This document shows, piece after piece, positions 12,042-22,151 of a stretch of DNA of 64,000 bases. The notes beneath the pieces are model-generated. The model was not told the origin of the DNA. It did no database searches and saw nothing but the letters and a program-made list of their open reading frames with translations. The translations under genes were made by a program, and so were the position numbers. Location: the NCBI GenBank assembly GCA_001939145.1, contig LSRX01000007.1:1533247-1597246 (forward strand). The letters are read 5' to 3'. How positions within the stretch are numbered: position 1 is the stretch's first letter; each line of letters opens with the position of its first letter. Origin of the DNA: Symbiodinium microadriaticum (lineage: Eukaryota; Sar; Dinophyceae; Suessiales; Symbiodiniaceae).

Positions 12042-13772
12042 TCACTCTCCGGGAAGCTGAGCTTCGTTGAAGTACCTGGCCTTGATGCGATGCAGTCCAA
12101 AGTCTTGACCATGCAAGGCAGCTTGAGCCTTTACCGCCTCGTCAACTGTGCTAAACTCCAGGAAGACGCGCACGCTCTCCTCCGCACGAAAAGCTTGGAT
12201 CGCAGAGCCTACGACTATCGAGTACCTTCTCAGATTTATCTCTCCACTCTGACCGGCCTCTGGTTGAAGGTCGGAGAGAGTTTTGACCACGCATCTGCAC
12301 AACTTGCCATGCTGTTTGGCCAGGTGTCGCACTTCGTCCTGGGCTCAGACTGAACTTTCGTGGTTGTGTGCTGACTGCGAGACCGGACATGCCCGCACTG
12401 CCGGATCCTGCAAACCGCCATCCAGCTCCTCAGGGCGAACCAAGTTCGTCAGCACCAGCATGCGAGAGGGAATCGCCTTTCGGCAGAAGGGACTGCGTCG
12501 TGGTGTGACTCACAGTACACAAGTCTGCACAGCTAGCTGTTGCCACTGGCCGTGCCTTGTAGAGCTCGCCGTCCTGAAAACGCTTCTCGTCGTAGAATCG
12601 GGCTCGCAGCACTCGACCATCCGTTACCTGCCCTCGCAAGGATGCGTAGGCCTTCGACGAAGCCTTGATGCTGTCGAAAACTACAAACACCCGAATGGCA
12701 TCCTCTTCCGGGACGTCGGGAACCCTCACGACGGTGCACTCCTTGACCGAACCAAACTTCTTGACCCACTCCTCAACGGTGGCTTTTATGGTCTCTTCTG
12801 GCTGTTTGGCCGGTGCCACATTAGTCAGGAGCAAAACCTTTGTCGGTGAGCGGTTTAACTTTGCCTGAACTTCTTCAGGTGCTCCTTCTTTGTTTTCGGT
12901 GGTCCGTGCCCTCTTGGCCGTCTCGGACTCTTTCTGGCTGTTTCTCTTGGCACTGGACTTCCAGAGTCTGACTGCAGAGTCGGTCGTTGTTTCTCCCCGG
13001 TTCTTCCGGAGGCTCGAGCGCCAGTTCTTCAGCGCCTCCAGGAAAGGCTTCCTGAGGTCACGGACGGTCACGGAGTGGAGTGCACACCACGCGTCGAACA
13101 AGCGTTTCTTCTGCTGGCCTCGCGGCGCCGGAATCTGACTGCACGAAACAGCCTTCGGCTGTGCAGCCAACCAAGCCTTCACCGACCAACAGCAGGAGGT
13201 CCGTCGCTGGCACGAAGGCCCACTTTGTCTCATCGTCAATACTGGGACCTACCACAGTTCTTTGGAATGCTTTGTGCAGCAATGCTAAGCCTAGCTTGGA
13301 TCTTTGTTGAAGAGCCGTGCCTGCGTCGCTGGCCTGGAAAAGGCGAAGGTGCTGCAGAAAACCGTCGCCGACCCAAGGCGCAGTGTCTTTCCAGAGAACC
13401 ATACACAGCTTTTGAATCTCCAAGTCGCCGTCAGGACGGCTCGCTGCTTCTGCACCAGGCAAGACATCTTGCAGAATGGTCCGCCACTTCTTCCCCCACT
13501 CAGTGGCACAAGAAGCCGCTGACTTGTCATCCCATTTGCTGTTGCGGCTGCGCTTGCCTGCCGCTGCAGCACCTGGCTCAAATAGAAGCTTTCCCAGAAA
13601 AAACTTGCCCGCCAGGGCATTAACATGGGATGGGGTGACCTGATGCCCATATGCGTGATCGGATTTTGTCCTGATTCACGGCGGTTGGGGCTGGTATCTC
13701 GGGCAGCTTGCCATGAACTCTCCAACCCTCCTGAAGCTCTTTCCATAGCCCCAGCTCCGGAAATTGCGCCAT
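12042..13772 (-). CDS. Protein with two RRM/UHM-type domains
   Basis: Five-exon model: 13772-13671, 13639-13177, 13118-12556, 12476-12408 and 12338-12042. The sum is 1494 nt, or 497 aa plus stop, in a single frame. The N-terminal part (begins MAQFPELGLW) has no recognised domain; the middle is basic. Domain 1 (VLLLTNVAPAKQPEE ... VRVFVVFDSI-type strand ... RVLRARFYDEKRF) and domain 2 (RMLVLTNLVRPEELD ... SVRVFLEFSTVDEAV ... RIKARYFNEAQLPGE) both resemble the U2AF-homology class of RRM found at the C-terminus of U2AF65, SPF45 and PUF60. That class binds Trp-containing ligand peptides in spliceosomal proteins. The Arg-x-Phe motif of classical UHMs is not preserved (GQDFG in domain 2). Proposed introns are GA (31 nt), GC (58), GC (79) and GA (69), all ending in AG. 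A role in pre-mRNA splicing is inferred. The 31-nt intron and the start codon are the weakest points. Confidence 0.75.
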
Positions 13773-13931
13773 CACCTGCAGCTGTTCTCAGTGGTTCAGT
13801 GTTGGCGTGAGAGTGTCCCGCCTGGTGCCAGCTTCCACGTACGCAGCTGTCGTTGCGGTTCGCCTGACGGAAGGATAACCTGTGTAAGCAAATCGACGCT
13901 TCTGTGCTGGCCATTAGTGCTAATCGTGTCT

Positions 13932-14051
13932 ACGAAGCTGACGATGATGGCGATGGCGATGGCGATGGTAATGGTAACTGTAATGGTATTGGTATTGGTC
14001 ATGGCAAAGGTAACGGTAATGGTGATAGGGATGATGATGATGATGATGATC

Positions 14052-14101
<50 letters not shown>

Positions 14102-14110
14102 GATGATGGC

Positions 14111-14167
<57 letters not shown>

Positions 14168-14176
14168 GATGATGGC

Positions 14177-14215
<39 letters not shown>

Positions 14216-14300
14216 CGCGATGGTGATGGTGATGGCGATGGCGATGGTGACGGTGACGGTGATGGTGATGGTGATGGTGAGGACAAGTACTGCTGACAAC
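13932..14300. repeat. (GAT/GGC/GGT)n microsatellite tract
   Basis: Long imperfect GAT tract with GGTAAT/GGTGAT variants, running into a short (TA)n/(CATA)n stretch at 14303-14360. It produces artefactual Asp, Met, Ile and His frames. Not coding. Confidence 0.9.
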
Positions 14301-14360
14301 TACATATACATATATATATATATATATACATATATGCATATATATATATATATGTATACG

Positions 14361-16084
14361 TATATACAAGCAACTGCTACCTGTGCCAACTACATTGCCA
14401 GTTGAACAACTGAAACATTAGCCGCACAGTAGTACTACTCAAGCTGATTCTCATGTTGACCATGGTGCATAGCAGATCGATACCAGCAACGAGCGATGTG
14501 AATGATAGCCGTGATGACATAAAGATTAAGGTTTAAGGAAGCGAGATGGCTCCACTTCGCTGGGCTGTAGAAGGCTCGGATGAGCGTGGCTTTGGGAGAG
14601 GGACATGACCCGCTTGCCTCGGCCTCGGCAGCCCGGCTGAGGGAACAGAGGAACTGCGCACGGAAAGGCTTCTGTGAGCAATCGTAGGCGATGCGCAGCG
14701 GGGCTTTGGTAAACAGATCCAGAAGATGGGACTCCTGGTACCTCAGAGCTTCATGGGACGATTCACGGCGTCAAAGCCGGATGAGGCAGCTGCTGAGGCA
14801 CGGACCACTTGCCCAGCAGCTCCTGACAGCTGGATGACATCCAAAGGTGCAGCGCAATGTTTCTGCGACCCGGTCCTGTGGCCGGCAGCCCTGGAAAGCC
14901 GGCTGTGCAACAAAGGCTGCAGTGCTGCGCCGAAGCGCTGCCTCTGAGGGCATACCTTCGCCTGCTGCAAGCTTTGAAGTTCACGGAAAACAGAGTTGGC
15001 ATCTGCCCTACGAGGCCCAAATCCGAAACACTGCTGCCCCGGCCCGACGTCCTGCAACTCCCGAAAGATCCAACACTGAGTAAGGCACACATGTAAAAAG
15101 GGAAGCAGGGACATAGCTTGACGCATCACTGCCTGATAGAGCAATAACCGCGGCGAGCAGCCGGCTCGCTTCGGCAAGAAGAGCACACTGCCTGGTGCCG
15201 GGTACAGGGCCACGAGACCCGAAGATGCCCCAACCTTCCATCAGGAACCCGCCTACAAAGTCCATCCACCAGGGCAATATCCACAGCAATTACAACCACG
15301 TGACAAAACAGAAGAAGAAGTAGAGCAACCAACCAATGGTTCGAGTAAACTGCCAAAACATGGGACATGGTCCAACGATGGTTGGTGAAATGATTCCCTT
15401 GACGTTGCCTTTAGGACAAACAATGGTCCAAGGCAACTAGCATTCCCAATGAGAGCCCTAGCCTGATGAAGCGCGTTGGTCGTGATCTCGGTACTCGTGG
15501 CACTGGTGGTGCTGATGGTGCACTGGTACTGGCGGTGGTGGTGGTGCTGGTGGTAGTGGTAGCAGCAGTAGAAGCAGGCGCTGTGCATCTGCCGCGTAGC
15601 GCAACATGATCATCCTAGCTGCTACAAAGCGTCTTTCCGGGGCCCCACCAGCCCCTCCCCTCTGCGCTCGACTCCCCTCCCCTCTGACTTCAAACAAGCG
15701 TCGGTCGCTCCAGGCTCTCAGCAGAAGCGGGGCCGCCCTGAGTCACCTGGCACCTTATACGATCGATGCAGCGCGGGGTTTGGCAAAGGAACTCATCAGT
15801 GATTTTTGATCAAGAATGGCACTACGAGGGCAGCGCAAAACTTGTAACATCTTTACAACGGAACACAATGGCACAATGCTGATCGCAACGGCAAACATAA
15901 TAGGAGCACGAGGATGGTCAGACTGAGAAAGAATCCTTTTGACCATCAGAACTGAAAAGCAAGAAGCTTGGCAATCCAATCCGACCCAATCAGCAGTAGC
16001 AGCAGCAAGAGCTATCTTGTCTCGCACTTTGGACCCTGGAACGTGAGGCAGCGACACCGGCCCGGCCCTGTGGTGCCGACAAAG
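14361..16084. other. No confidently supported gene
   Basis: Overlapping short frames on both strands. A minus-strand frame at 15755-16057 contains one hydrophobic segment (APIMFAVAISIVPLCSVV), but it overlaps the proposed 3' end of the J-domain gene and was not used. A GGTGGT-type tract is present at about 15495-15560. Confidence 0.35.
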
Positions 16085-17044
16085 TCACAGGCTTTGCAGC
16101 GCTTTTTGGGACTCTTGGAGGATGCCACGCAGCTCCTAAAGCAAAACAGGCTCGCGCTGTTCAAAGGCTCTAGACAACCAGGGACGCCATCCACAAGACT
16201 CTTCATTTCCAAACGGTCCTCTGAAGCCTCCCCCAGGCGCTTGAAGGCATCGTGAGCCTCTTCGAGCGGACGCACGGACGCAATGAGCACAGATGCAAAA
16301 TGCAATGGCTGCCTCCTCGACGCCGGGGTTCTTATCGGGATGCAGGGCTCGGGAGAGCTGGCGGTAGGCATAGTTGATGTCCGACTCTCCGTAGCCGCCA
16401 TGGTGCACCCCGCCCAGCCGCAGCACGGCTCCAGCGCCCAGCACTTGGCCGCTCTTTGGAAGGATCCTTGGGATCTCCTCCATCGGCGAAGCCACCAGGA
16501 TCTTCTCAGCAGCGTGGGCCTGCCTCACATCCTCCAAGAGTCGGGCCCGAAGCTCCGAGTCTGCGAACCACGGCACATCGCCGAAAAGCTCCACGCCCTC
16601 CACCCCTGCAGTGGCCGAAGACCCTTCCCTTTCCGGGCTGGGCTCGGAAGGCGGTGGGGGCGCAGGGGGCGGNNNNNNNNNNNNNNNNNNNNNNNNNNNN
16701 NNNNNNNNNNNNNNNNNNNNNNNNNNNNNNNNNNNNNNNNNNNNNNNNNGCCGGGGCTGCCGGCGACCGCGAAACGCTGCCCGCTTGCAACCTCTTCAGG
16801 ATGCCCGCCTTCACCTGCAGACAGCACAAAGTTGCACCTGCATGGCATCTCATGGCACGGTTAAGAGCACTTCTTTGGGGTCTCCGCGCCGAGTCCAGCT
16901 TGGCGGCGCGCGCCCCGGCCGGAAGCGAGGCCAGGGCCTGACGAAGTCCGGCCAAATGGATCACACGTTGAAAAGGAAGAGACTCCCCTTGGGCACACGT
17001 GTCGCCTTCTCCGCCATCTCGAGGGCCTGCTTCTCGAGATCCAT
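16085..17044 (-). CDS. J-domain (DnaJ-like) protein, interrupted by gap
   Basis: Minus-strand gene with an unsequenced gap (16673-16749) inside it. Downstream of the gap the exons are 16672-16313, 16257-16219 and 16135-16085 (TGA). A Pro-rich stretch (PPPAPPPPSEPSPE) leads into a J domain: GGYGESDINYAYRQLSRA, then the diagnostic HPDKNPG, then after a GC-AG intron (55 nt) EEAHDAFKRLGEASE, then after a GA-AG intron (83 nt) ELRGILQESQKALQSL. Joining at those two introns restores the normal helix III/IV spacing of a J domain, which supports the splice sites. The 5' part is uncertain; a candidate start is the ATG at 17044 (MDLEKQ) spliced to the ALASLPAGARAAK segment. J domains stimulate Hsp70 ATPase activity; the partner here is unknown. 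Confidence 0.7.
16673..16749. other. Assembly gap (77 N)
   Basis: A run of 77 unknown bases inside the J-domain gene, next to a GC-rich Pro-coding stretch. Confidence 0.99.
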
Positions 17045-17433
17045 CGCACCTCTTAAGTCCCTCAAAAACCTTGGCGAGGTCCTTCGGCCGCGGAATTCCA
17101 GCCACTCGAGCCGCCGACGATAGCTCACCATGCCTCAACACACCTCACACCCTTTCATGCTGGAAGGCGCAATTTACGGAAAAAAAATCTACGTATTTGC
17201 AAACTGTCGTAACCCGGAATGACGATTAGACTGAGCGGGCTTCTTTGACTCGCCTGTGCTTTTCGCACAAGCCAAGCTACTTCCAACCGGATGTGCTCTG
17301 TGGTTCTGCTTGGGTGAGAGTTGTGGCCACAACGTGCCGGGTCTACGTCGGTGAAGAAGCCCGTCACATCGTGAGTTTCAGCCGAGGGATCCAGCTTTGC
17401 TTTGAACGGAAAGCTGGGCAAACACAAACTCAC

Positions 17434-17800
17434 CTACTTCTCCAAGTCAGAGGCATCGGTCAGGAGCACAATGTCCGCAGCCACGCGAGCTGCACGGATC
17501 GGGGAAGAATGACATGGATGTTCTGGGACGCATGAGCAACACTCCGAGTCTTCTGTAGGCTAGCCGACCATCGTGTCACAATCAAACGTGCGGTGGAACC
17601 AGCTAGAGATCCTGTGCACGCTTCAAGGAGCCTTTCACGTCGGCTGCTGACAAACCTAGGGACCTGGGGATGAGCCTGCACTGACGCACACCCCGGAGGC
17701 CTCTTCTGCAGCCGAGGATTCCCAATGAGGCGGCAGCGGCTACTCCCAGGACCTGTGTCCAAAAGCGCGAGGCGACAAGAGCGTTCAAGGCTGCTCAGGT
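17434..17800 (-). CDS. Unrecognised small protein, C-terminal exons
   Basis: Last exon 17489-17434 (ends TDASDLEK, TAG) joins in phase to an upstream exon ending at 17701 through a proposed GC-AG intron 17700-17490 (211 nt). The joined sequence reads LNALVASRFWTQVLGVAAAA, then SLGILGCRR, then ARVAADIVLL. One hydrophobic segment (VLGVAAAASLGIL) could be a membrane helix. No start codon could be placed: the frame is closed shortly upstream of 17800, so at least one more exon is needed. No family recognised. Confidence 0.35.
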
Positions 17801-17886
17801 TCTGGCCAGAAGAAGTCCGGAAGAGCCCCAGAGTCGCCAGGGCCCTGGAAGTTCCTGCAATGCTCCAACTCTCGAGAAACATGCAG

Positions 17887-18301
17887 TCAGAGCATTCCGA
17901 GCTCCAGCGGCTCCTTGATCCGCTGCTCCTTCGCGTCTTCGATCAAAGAGCTCTTGTCGAACGCGGCCCCCTTGATGCCCCTGTCTGCCATGGCCTCCCA
18001 ACATACGGCCGAAAGCCTAGAAAGTGGGGACGGCACCTCACCTCCCAACCACCTCGTGCCTTGTAGCTGTTCTGGAAATGAAGGATTGCAGCATCCGCCT
18101 TTTTCTTCAACTCCTTCTGTTCCTGGCGCTCCGTGCATGTCACACTCAGCGACCCTGCCAAGTTCCGGCCTCCTTGTATTGCTTGTCGTGTTTCAGCATG
18201 TCCACGAGCGGCTCCAGTTGTGTGGTGTTGCTTGCGTCGAGCTTCGATGGATCCACCTCAGTTGCAGGTTCAACAAACGTCCAGCGGACAGTGTCGCGCA
18301 T
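17887..18301 (-). CDS. Unrecognised small protein, about 99 aa
   Basis: Three-exon model: 18301-18173, 18122-18060 and 17994-17887. Introns are GA-AG (18172-18123, 50 nt) and GC-AG (18059-17995, 65 nt). The joined product begins MRDTVRWTFVEPATEVDP, has a charged helical middle (EQKELKKKADAAILHFQNSY) and ends IKEPLELGML with TGA. All three exons share one frame after splicing, and the intron edges read AAG|GA..CAG|GA and AAG|GC..GAG|GC. The frame stays open upstream of the ATG into the terminal repeat of the retroelement at 18324, so the native 5' end may have been altered by the insertion. No domain recognised. Confidence 0.5.
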
Positions 18302-18323
18302 AAGCAGCTGCTTTGCACATGTT

Positions 18324-18574
18324 ATGTCAGAAATCCGCATGAAAATGGCACACCCGAAACACATGCATGCAGGCGTCCCTCTCTTTTGCATGATGGAAGG
18401 GTGCGGCTGCCGACTCCCAGGAGAATCCTTTCGGTCGGAAAGGAACAGTGGCATCCCAAAACTTGGTCGTATCACAGGAGGGTCCCCTTCCCTCAGGGCC
18501 CAAGGCACCTGGGGTCCGGGGACCCTCACAAGACACAACAGGCTCCCAAATACTGTGCCGTCCATGAAGAAGCC
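18324..18574 (-). repeat. Split direct repeat A1
   Basis: 251 bp, matching 23609-23859 with three substitutions and no indel. It is the 3' terminal repeat of the element as read on the minus strand, and the left flank adjoins the small gene at 17887-18301. Confidence 0.95.
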
Positions 18575-18596
18575 TGTACAGGAGGCAGCCACATCC

Positions 18597-19547
18597 TCAC
18601 CGGGCGCCCTGCACGGACCCATGGGTGAGGTCAGGTGTGTCCTCGAAGATACGGTCCACGAGAATAGAACGAATGAGAGAAAAGTGCTTGAGCACGGGTT
18701 TCACCGGCAAGCAGAGAGAAGGTGTGAAACCATGGAAATCTGAGTGGGTCAGTTCATCTGCCCACGTGTTGAAGTCACGCTTGACGTGTGATGGGGCCAG
18801 CTGCATGCCGTGCAAGTGCAGCTGGAGAAGGATCTCCATGAGGATGACCGAGGTTGGCATCTTCTTGCTTTTGTCGTTGAGAAGCGAGTACACGTTCCCT
18901 TGGTTGTCACTGACCAAGGGGATCCTGAGGTTCGGAATGAATGCGGGTGCCTTTTCCATGAGGAAATGAGCCAGAACGAGGGTGCCGAACATCTCTAAGG
19001 CCGCAATGCGCTTCTTCGGGCATCCCTTGTCGAAGGCCCACGGGTGGTCCTCAGGTGTGACCTGGTAGTGGAACCAGAAGACTTCCGCCTTGTTCGGGGA
19101 GGCCACGTTGGAAAGCCAGCCGCCCACGTAAGCGCTGCCATCATCAGAGGCACTAGCATCACTAGCCCCTGACCAAATGGCAAGCGGAGCGTACGGCGAG
19201 GCTTGCCGAAACTTCAACTTGAACAGAGAGAGCAAAAGGGCGGCAAGGGCCCGAATCAGCTTTCCTGGTCTACCTGCGGTTAGGCACGCCTTCTTCCAAG
19301 CCCAGAAAGGCTGGAGGAAGGGTTTAGTAAGGGGACACGCCGTAGTCGCCCACTGCAGCCTACCCAGAGCACTGGCAATCTGCGTTGCCGACATGACCTT
19401 ACCATTGCTGAGGTCTTCTAAGATGCCCATAACAAGCAGGTGCTTGTCACGGGCCATCTGCACACATGGGCCCTTGGGGTCGATGACGAAACCCAACCAG
19501 GTGTTGACCTCAGCAAGTAGGGTTTTCTTCCAGCTAATAAGGGGGGG
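18597..19547 (-). CDS. Retroelement RNase H region (continues RT)
   Basis: Open frame with no ATG of its own at its 5' end; it continues the RT frame once one C of the seven-C run at 19547-19541 (minus strand) is ignored. The first part (GFVIDPKG ... ALGRLQWATTACPLTKPF) corresponds to the RT connection region. RNase H follows, with candidate acidic residues in SGASDASASDDGSAYVGG (D), AALEMFG (E), SDNQGNVYS (D) and NTWADELTH (D), the arrangement seen in DIRS and other retroelement RNases H. The frame ends 22 bp before repeat A1. It degrades the RNA strand of the RNA/DNA hybrid during reverse transcription. Confidence 0.7.
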   Translation of the reverse strand, partial: PPLISWKKTLLAEVNTWLGFVIDPKGPCVQMARDKHLLVMGILEDLSNGKVMSATQIASALGRLQWATTACPLTKPFLQPFWAWKKACLTAGRPGKLIRALAALLLSLFKLKFRQASPYAPLAIWSGASDASASDDGSAYVGGWLSNVASPNKAEVFWFHYQVTPEDHPWAFDKGCPKKRIAALEMFGTLVLAHFLMEKAPAFIPNLRIPLVSDNQGNVYSLLNDKSKKMPTSVILMEILLQLHLHGMQLAPSHVKRDFNTWADELTHSDFHGFTPSLCLPVKPVLKHFSLIRSILVDRIFEDTPDLTHGSVQGAR

Positions 19548-21164
19548 TACCCAAAGCGATCAGCAGAAGGCACATGGAGGTGGCAAGGAGGGAGGAGCAA
19601 GACTTCCTAAGCAACCAGGCAAAATCATCAACAAAAACGAAGCCCCAATCAACTTCAGGGAAAACTGCGTAGGTGAGCCTGAGCAGGAGGGCCGCCATAC
19701 GGCCCCAGTAAAGCTGGGCACTGGCCATGCCATAAGTGCCGACCGTATTAACCCACCATTCGTTCCCAAGTTGGGCAACCTGGTAGCGCCACTCTTGGAG
19801 CAGCACTTTGATGCGTCTATGAGCCTTGGTGACGTCAGCTTTGAGAAGAACCCATTCCTCAGTCGGGTCCGGAAAACGCCAGGACCGGCCGGAGCCGATG
19901 CTGGCATCCCCGGTTCCAAGTCGCCGGCGTTTACCAAGCGCGCTGAGCGAAGCCAGTGCAGGCATTGGATACAATCCATGACAGTGGGTGCGGTGGTTTT
20001 CTCCGCCGTGTTTTGCTGGATGCGGAGGTTTGCGCCTCCCTTGGAGCCATCAAAGATGGAACGGATTTTGTCCGACTCATCAATGCCAGCCATCGGGCAC
20101 GGGCAAAGCTCTTCCTCCGAGCATTGGCAGTGGGCCGCAGCCTCAGCCCTGGTGCAGGGTCCTATAACCATACCTAGGGGGGTCTCTTCCACAAAGGTCA
20201 CCCTGATTTCAGCTTGGAAAACATCCGCAGAAGGGTAGTTCTTGTGTCCCGCGGGGGGAGGTGCTTCAATCGGGTCCCATTCCTCTCCAATGAGCTCTGA
20301 CTTAAGTGGCCAGACGCCTGGCGACACAAGGGTGGCGGTGTCCACTCCGAGGGGGACGCCTTCTTTGAGGGTAACTGGGTACTCGGAGTCCACGTCATGG
20401 ATTTCTTCAAGCAGGCTGTGAATCACATCGAGGAAGAACGGCTGACCAGTGTCAGGCTGGGAGTGCCCAGGGAGAATAAAATCTCTGATCTCTGACAGCA
20501 CCGAATCAGGGAAAGGGTGTTGCTTGGCACCAGAGGCCGTTGAGGCCAAGAAGTCCGGGACTAGGGGCAGGGCCTTATGCTTAATGAAATCCCCAAGGCC
20601 AGCGGCACATGCCCCAGTTCTGAGATGGGGTGGGAGACGACCCGGGGAAGTCTTCCCACCCCCATCCTTCAGTGGCCTAACCTTGAAACCGTGGGAGACT
20701 CTCATCGTTGCATCGTCGAGGGACAAGCTTTCAGAAAGAGGAAGCGTCGAAGGCCGATCAGACCCAATCTCTGGGGATGCAAGAAACTGATCGCCAGCTT
20801 GGGTACCTGCACCAGGAGACCCAGCTTCCTGACGCTGCCCTCCCAGCGAGGGCAGGGCGGGGTGTACGGCCGCCCCAGAGGGCCAGAGGGTGCCGGCCCC
20901 TGAGCCATCCAGGAGGACGCTCCTGTCCCAGCGAGGGAGCACAGTCAGAATCCGTGGGATTGGGAGCAGCATGGGCCAGCCTCTCAATAGCAGTGTGCGC
21001 ACCAGAGAGGCCGCAATCTCTTTCAGCATTGATTCCGGGCGTCGAATGCCCTGGGTCCCCGAGCTAGTCGGCTGCATGTGATCCGAATGTGTGCAGAATT
21101 TACCATCCCAGGTGTCAAGCGGAAGGTTTGTGACAGCCCTGGTGGGGCGGCGCAAAGAAACCAA
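19534..21164 (-). CDS. Retroelement reverse transcriptase, broken frame
   Basis: Two overlapping frames make up the RT. The upstream frame (21164 to about 19985) contains FDGSKGGANLRIQQNT and MDCIQCLHWL, typical of the RT fingers of DIRS-like elements. The downstream frame (19974-19534) carries motif A (KADVTKAHRRI), motif B (GTYGMASAQLYWGR) and the catalytic motif C as FVFVDDFAW. The switch of frame near 19985-19950 could be an indel or a short intron. The amino-terminal part of the upstream frame (PTRAVTNLPLDTWDGKFC) belongs to the preceding methyltransferase-like module. The frame then shifts once more, at a seven-C run (19547-19541), into RNase H. Confidence 0.75.
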
Positions 21165-21998
21165 AGGAGCAAAGATCGAAGTGGAGAACCGAAAGCCCTA
21201 AATCCGAAGTCCAGGCCTGGAGGGCTGGAGTAGCCCAGGCTGAGGAGCATCGTTTCCTGGCAGGGGAGGTAGCTCCCCGAGCCGGGTCCTCAGCAAGCTC
21301 AAGAAAGCACCTGAACTGAGGTTCACCTGCCAAAGAAGAGGCCTTAGCTGCTAACCAAGAAAGCAAAAGAAACCTCAGGAGCAGGAGACTCTCCTCATCA
21401 GCGGTCCTTAAGGCCTCAGCAGGAAGGGCTTGTATGCCCCAGGCATCACGGGGGTTGCGTGCTCGCTCTGCGTGAAAACGGCCCGAGTCCTGAAACCACC
21501 TATCTTTACCCCAAGTACAGAAATCCGGGCAGGCACCAACAAAGGAAATAACCCCGTGCAGTGCGGCAGTGCAGAGAGCTCCATAGAGACCATCATCCAG
21601 AAGGTCCTTGCCGTCTGGCTTTCTGCAAGAGTCAAAAGCCAAGACTCTCGAAGAGAGTCCGGGTGCCTGGGAATGAAGGATTGCTTCCAAAGAGGCAGCA
21701 TCATCCTTGCCCGCGAAAGGCAGGACAATGGCACCCGTAGGGACCTGGGCAGCCGAGCAGTCGGGAGACCACTTAAGCCTGTCCACAAGGCGGCTCGGAC
21801 GCCCTGCAGCCATCCTGGAAGGATTCCTTTCGGTAAACAGCCCTGATAGTGATTCTCAATCCAGAGCCCAAGAGTAGTGGGTCTGTCATCCGAGGGTTCA
21901 CTATCACTAGGCGTCAGCCCAATGGGAGCAGGGTCCAAGCCCTGAGGCCTGGCATGGGCTCTCAGGGGAGAGCGCGACCTGTCCCTTGTCTCGTGCAC
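21115..21998 (-). CDS. Retroelement module resembling a DNA methyltransferase, degraded
   Basis: Frames 21998-21408 (RSRSPLRAHARPQGLDPAP, an Arg/Ser-rich linker) and 21813-21115 together encode a module with GAIVLPFAGKD, DDGLYGALCTAALHGVISFV, GACPDFCTWG and HFDLCSFG, followed in the next frame by RRPTRAVTNLPLDTWDGKFC. Its order resembles the cytosine-5 methyltransferase-like domain I associate with some dinoflagellate retroelements: a glycine-rich start, a Pro-Cys motif, then a D-x-C-x-F-G...K/R-P-T...TN block. The canonical PPC motif is degenerate here. DIRS-1-type elements are known to carry a methyltransferase of a different (Dam-like) class. The assignment is tentative; it could be another Rossmann-like domain. 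Confidence 0.35.
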
Positions 21999-22151
21999 TT
22001 CAGGGCCAACGGCACCTGCAGAAGGCGGGGAGACTACCGTTCCCTGTGCTCCACAAGCTTTGTGGCAGCCTGGCCAACTCGGCGCCGGATCGGGCCAGCT
22101 CCAGCCGTTTGCTCCTTGCTCAGGGCCAAGGGCGCCTGGGGAAGGGAGCCC

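Noticed and set aside
13764..14405. Met/Asp/Ile/His/Ser-rich frames
   Set aside because: Artefacts of the GAT microsatellite; they also differ in every frame as expected of a repeat.
15755..16057. Minus-strand frame with a hydrophobic segment (APIMFAVAISIVPLCSVV)
   Set aside because: Considered as a small membrane protein, but it extends only to the end of the J-domain gene and has no start or exon support.
19177..20238. 353-codon plus-strand frame
   Set aside because: Lies antisense to the RT region of the retroelement; no domain, and RT motifs are on the other strand.
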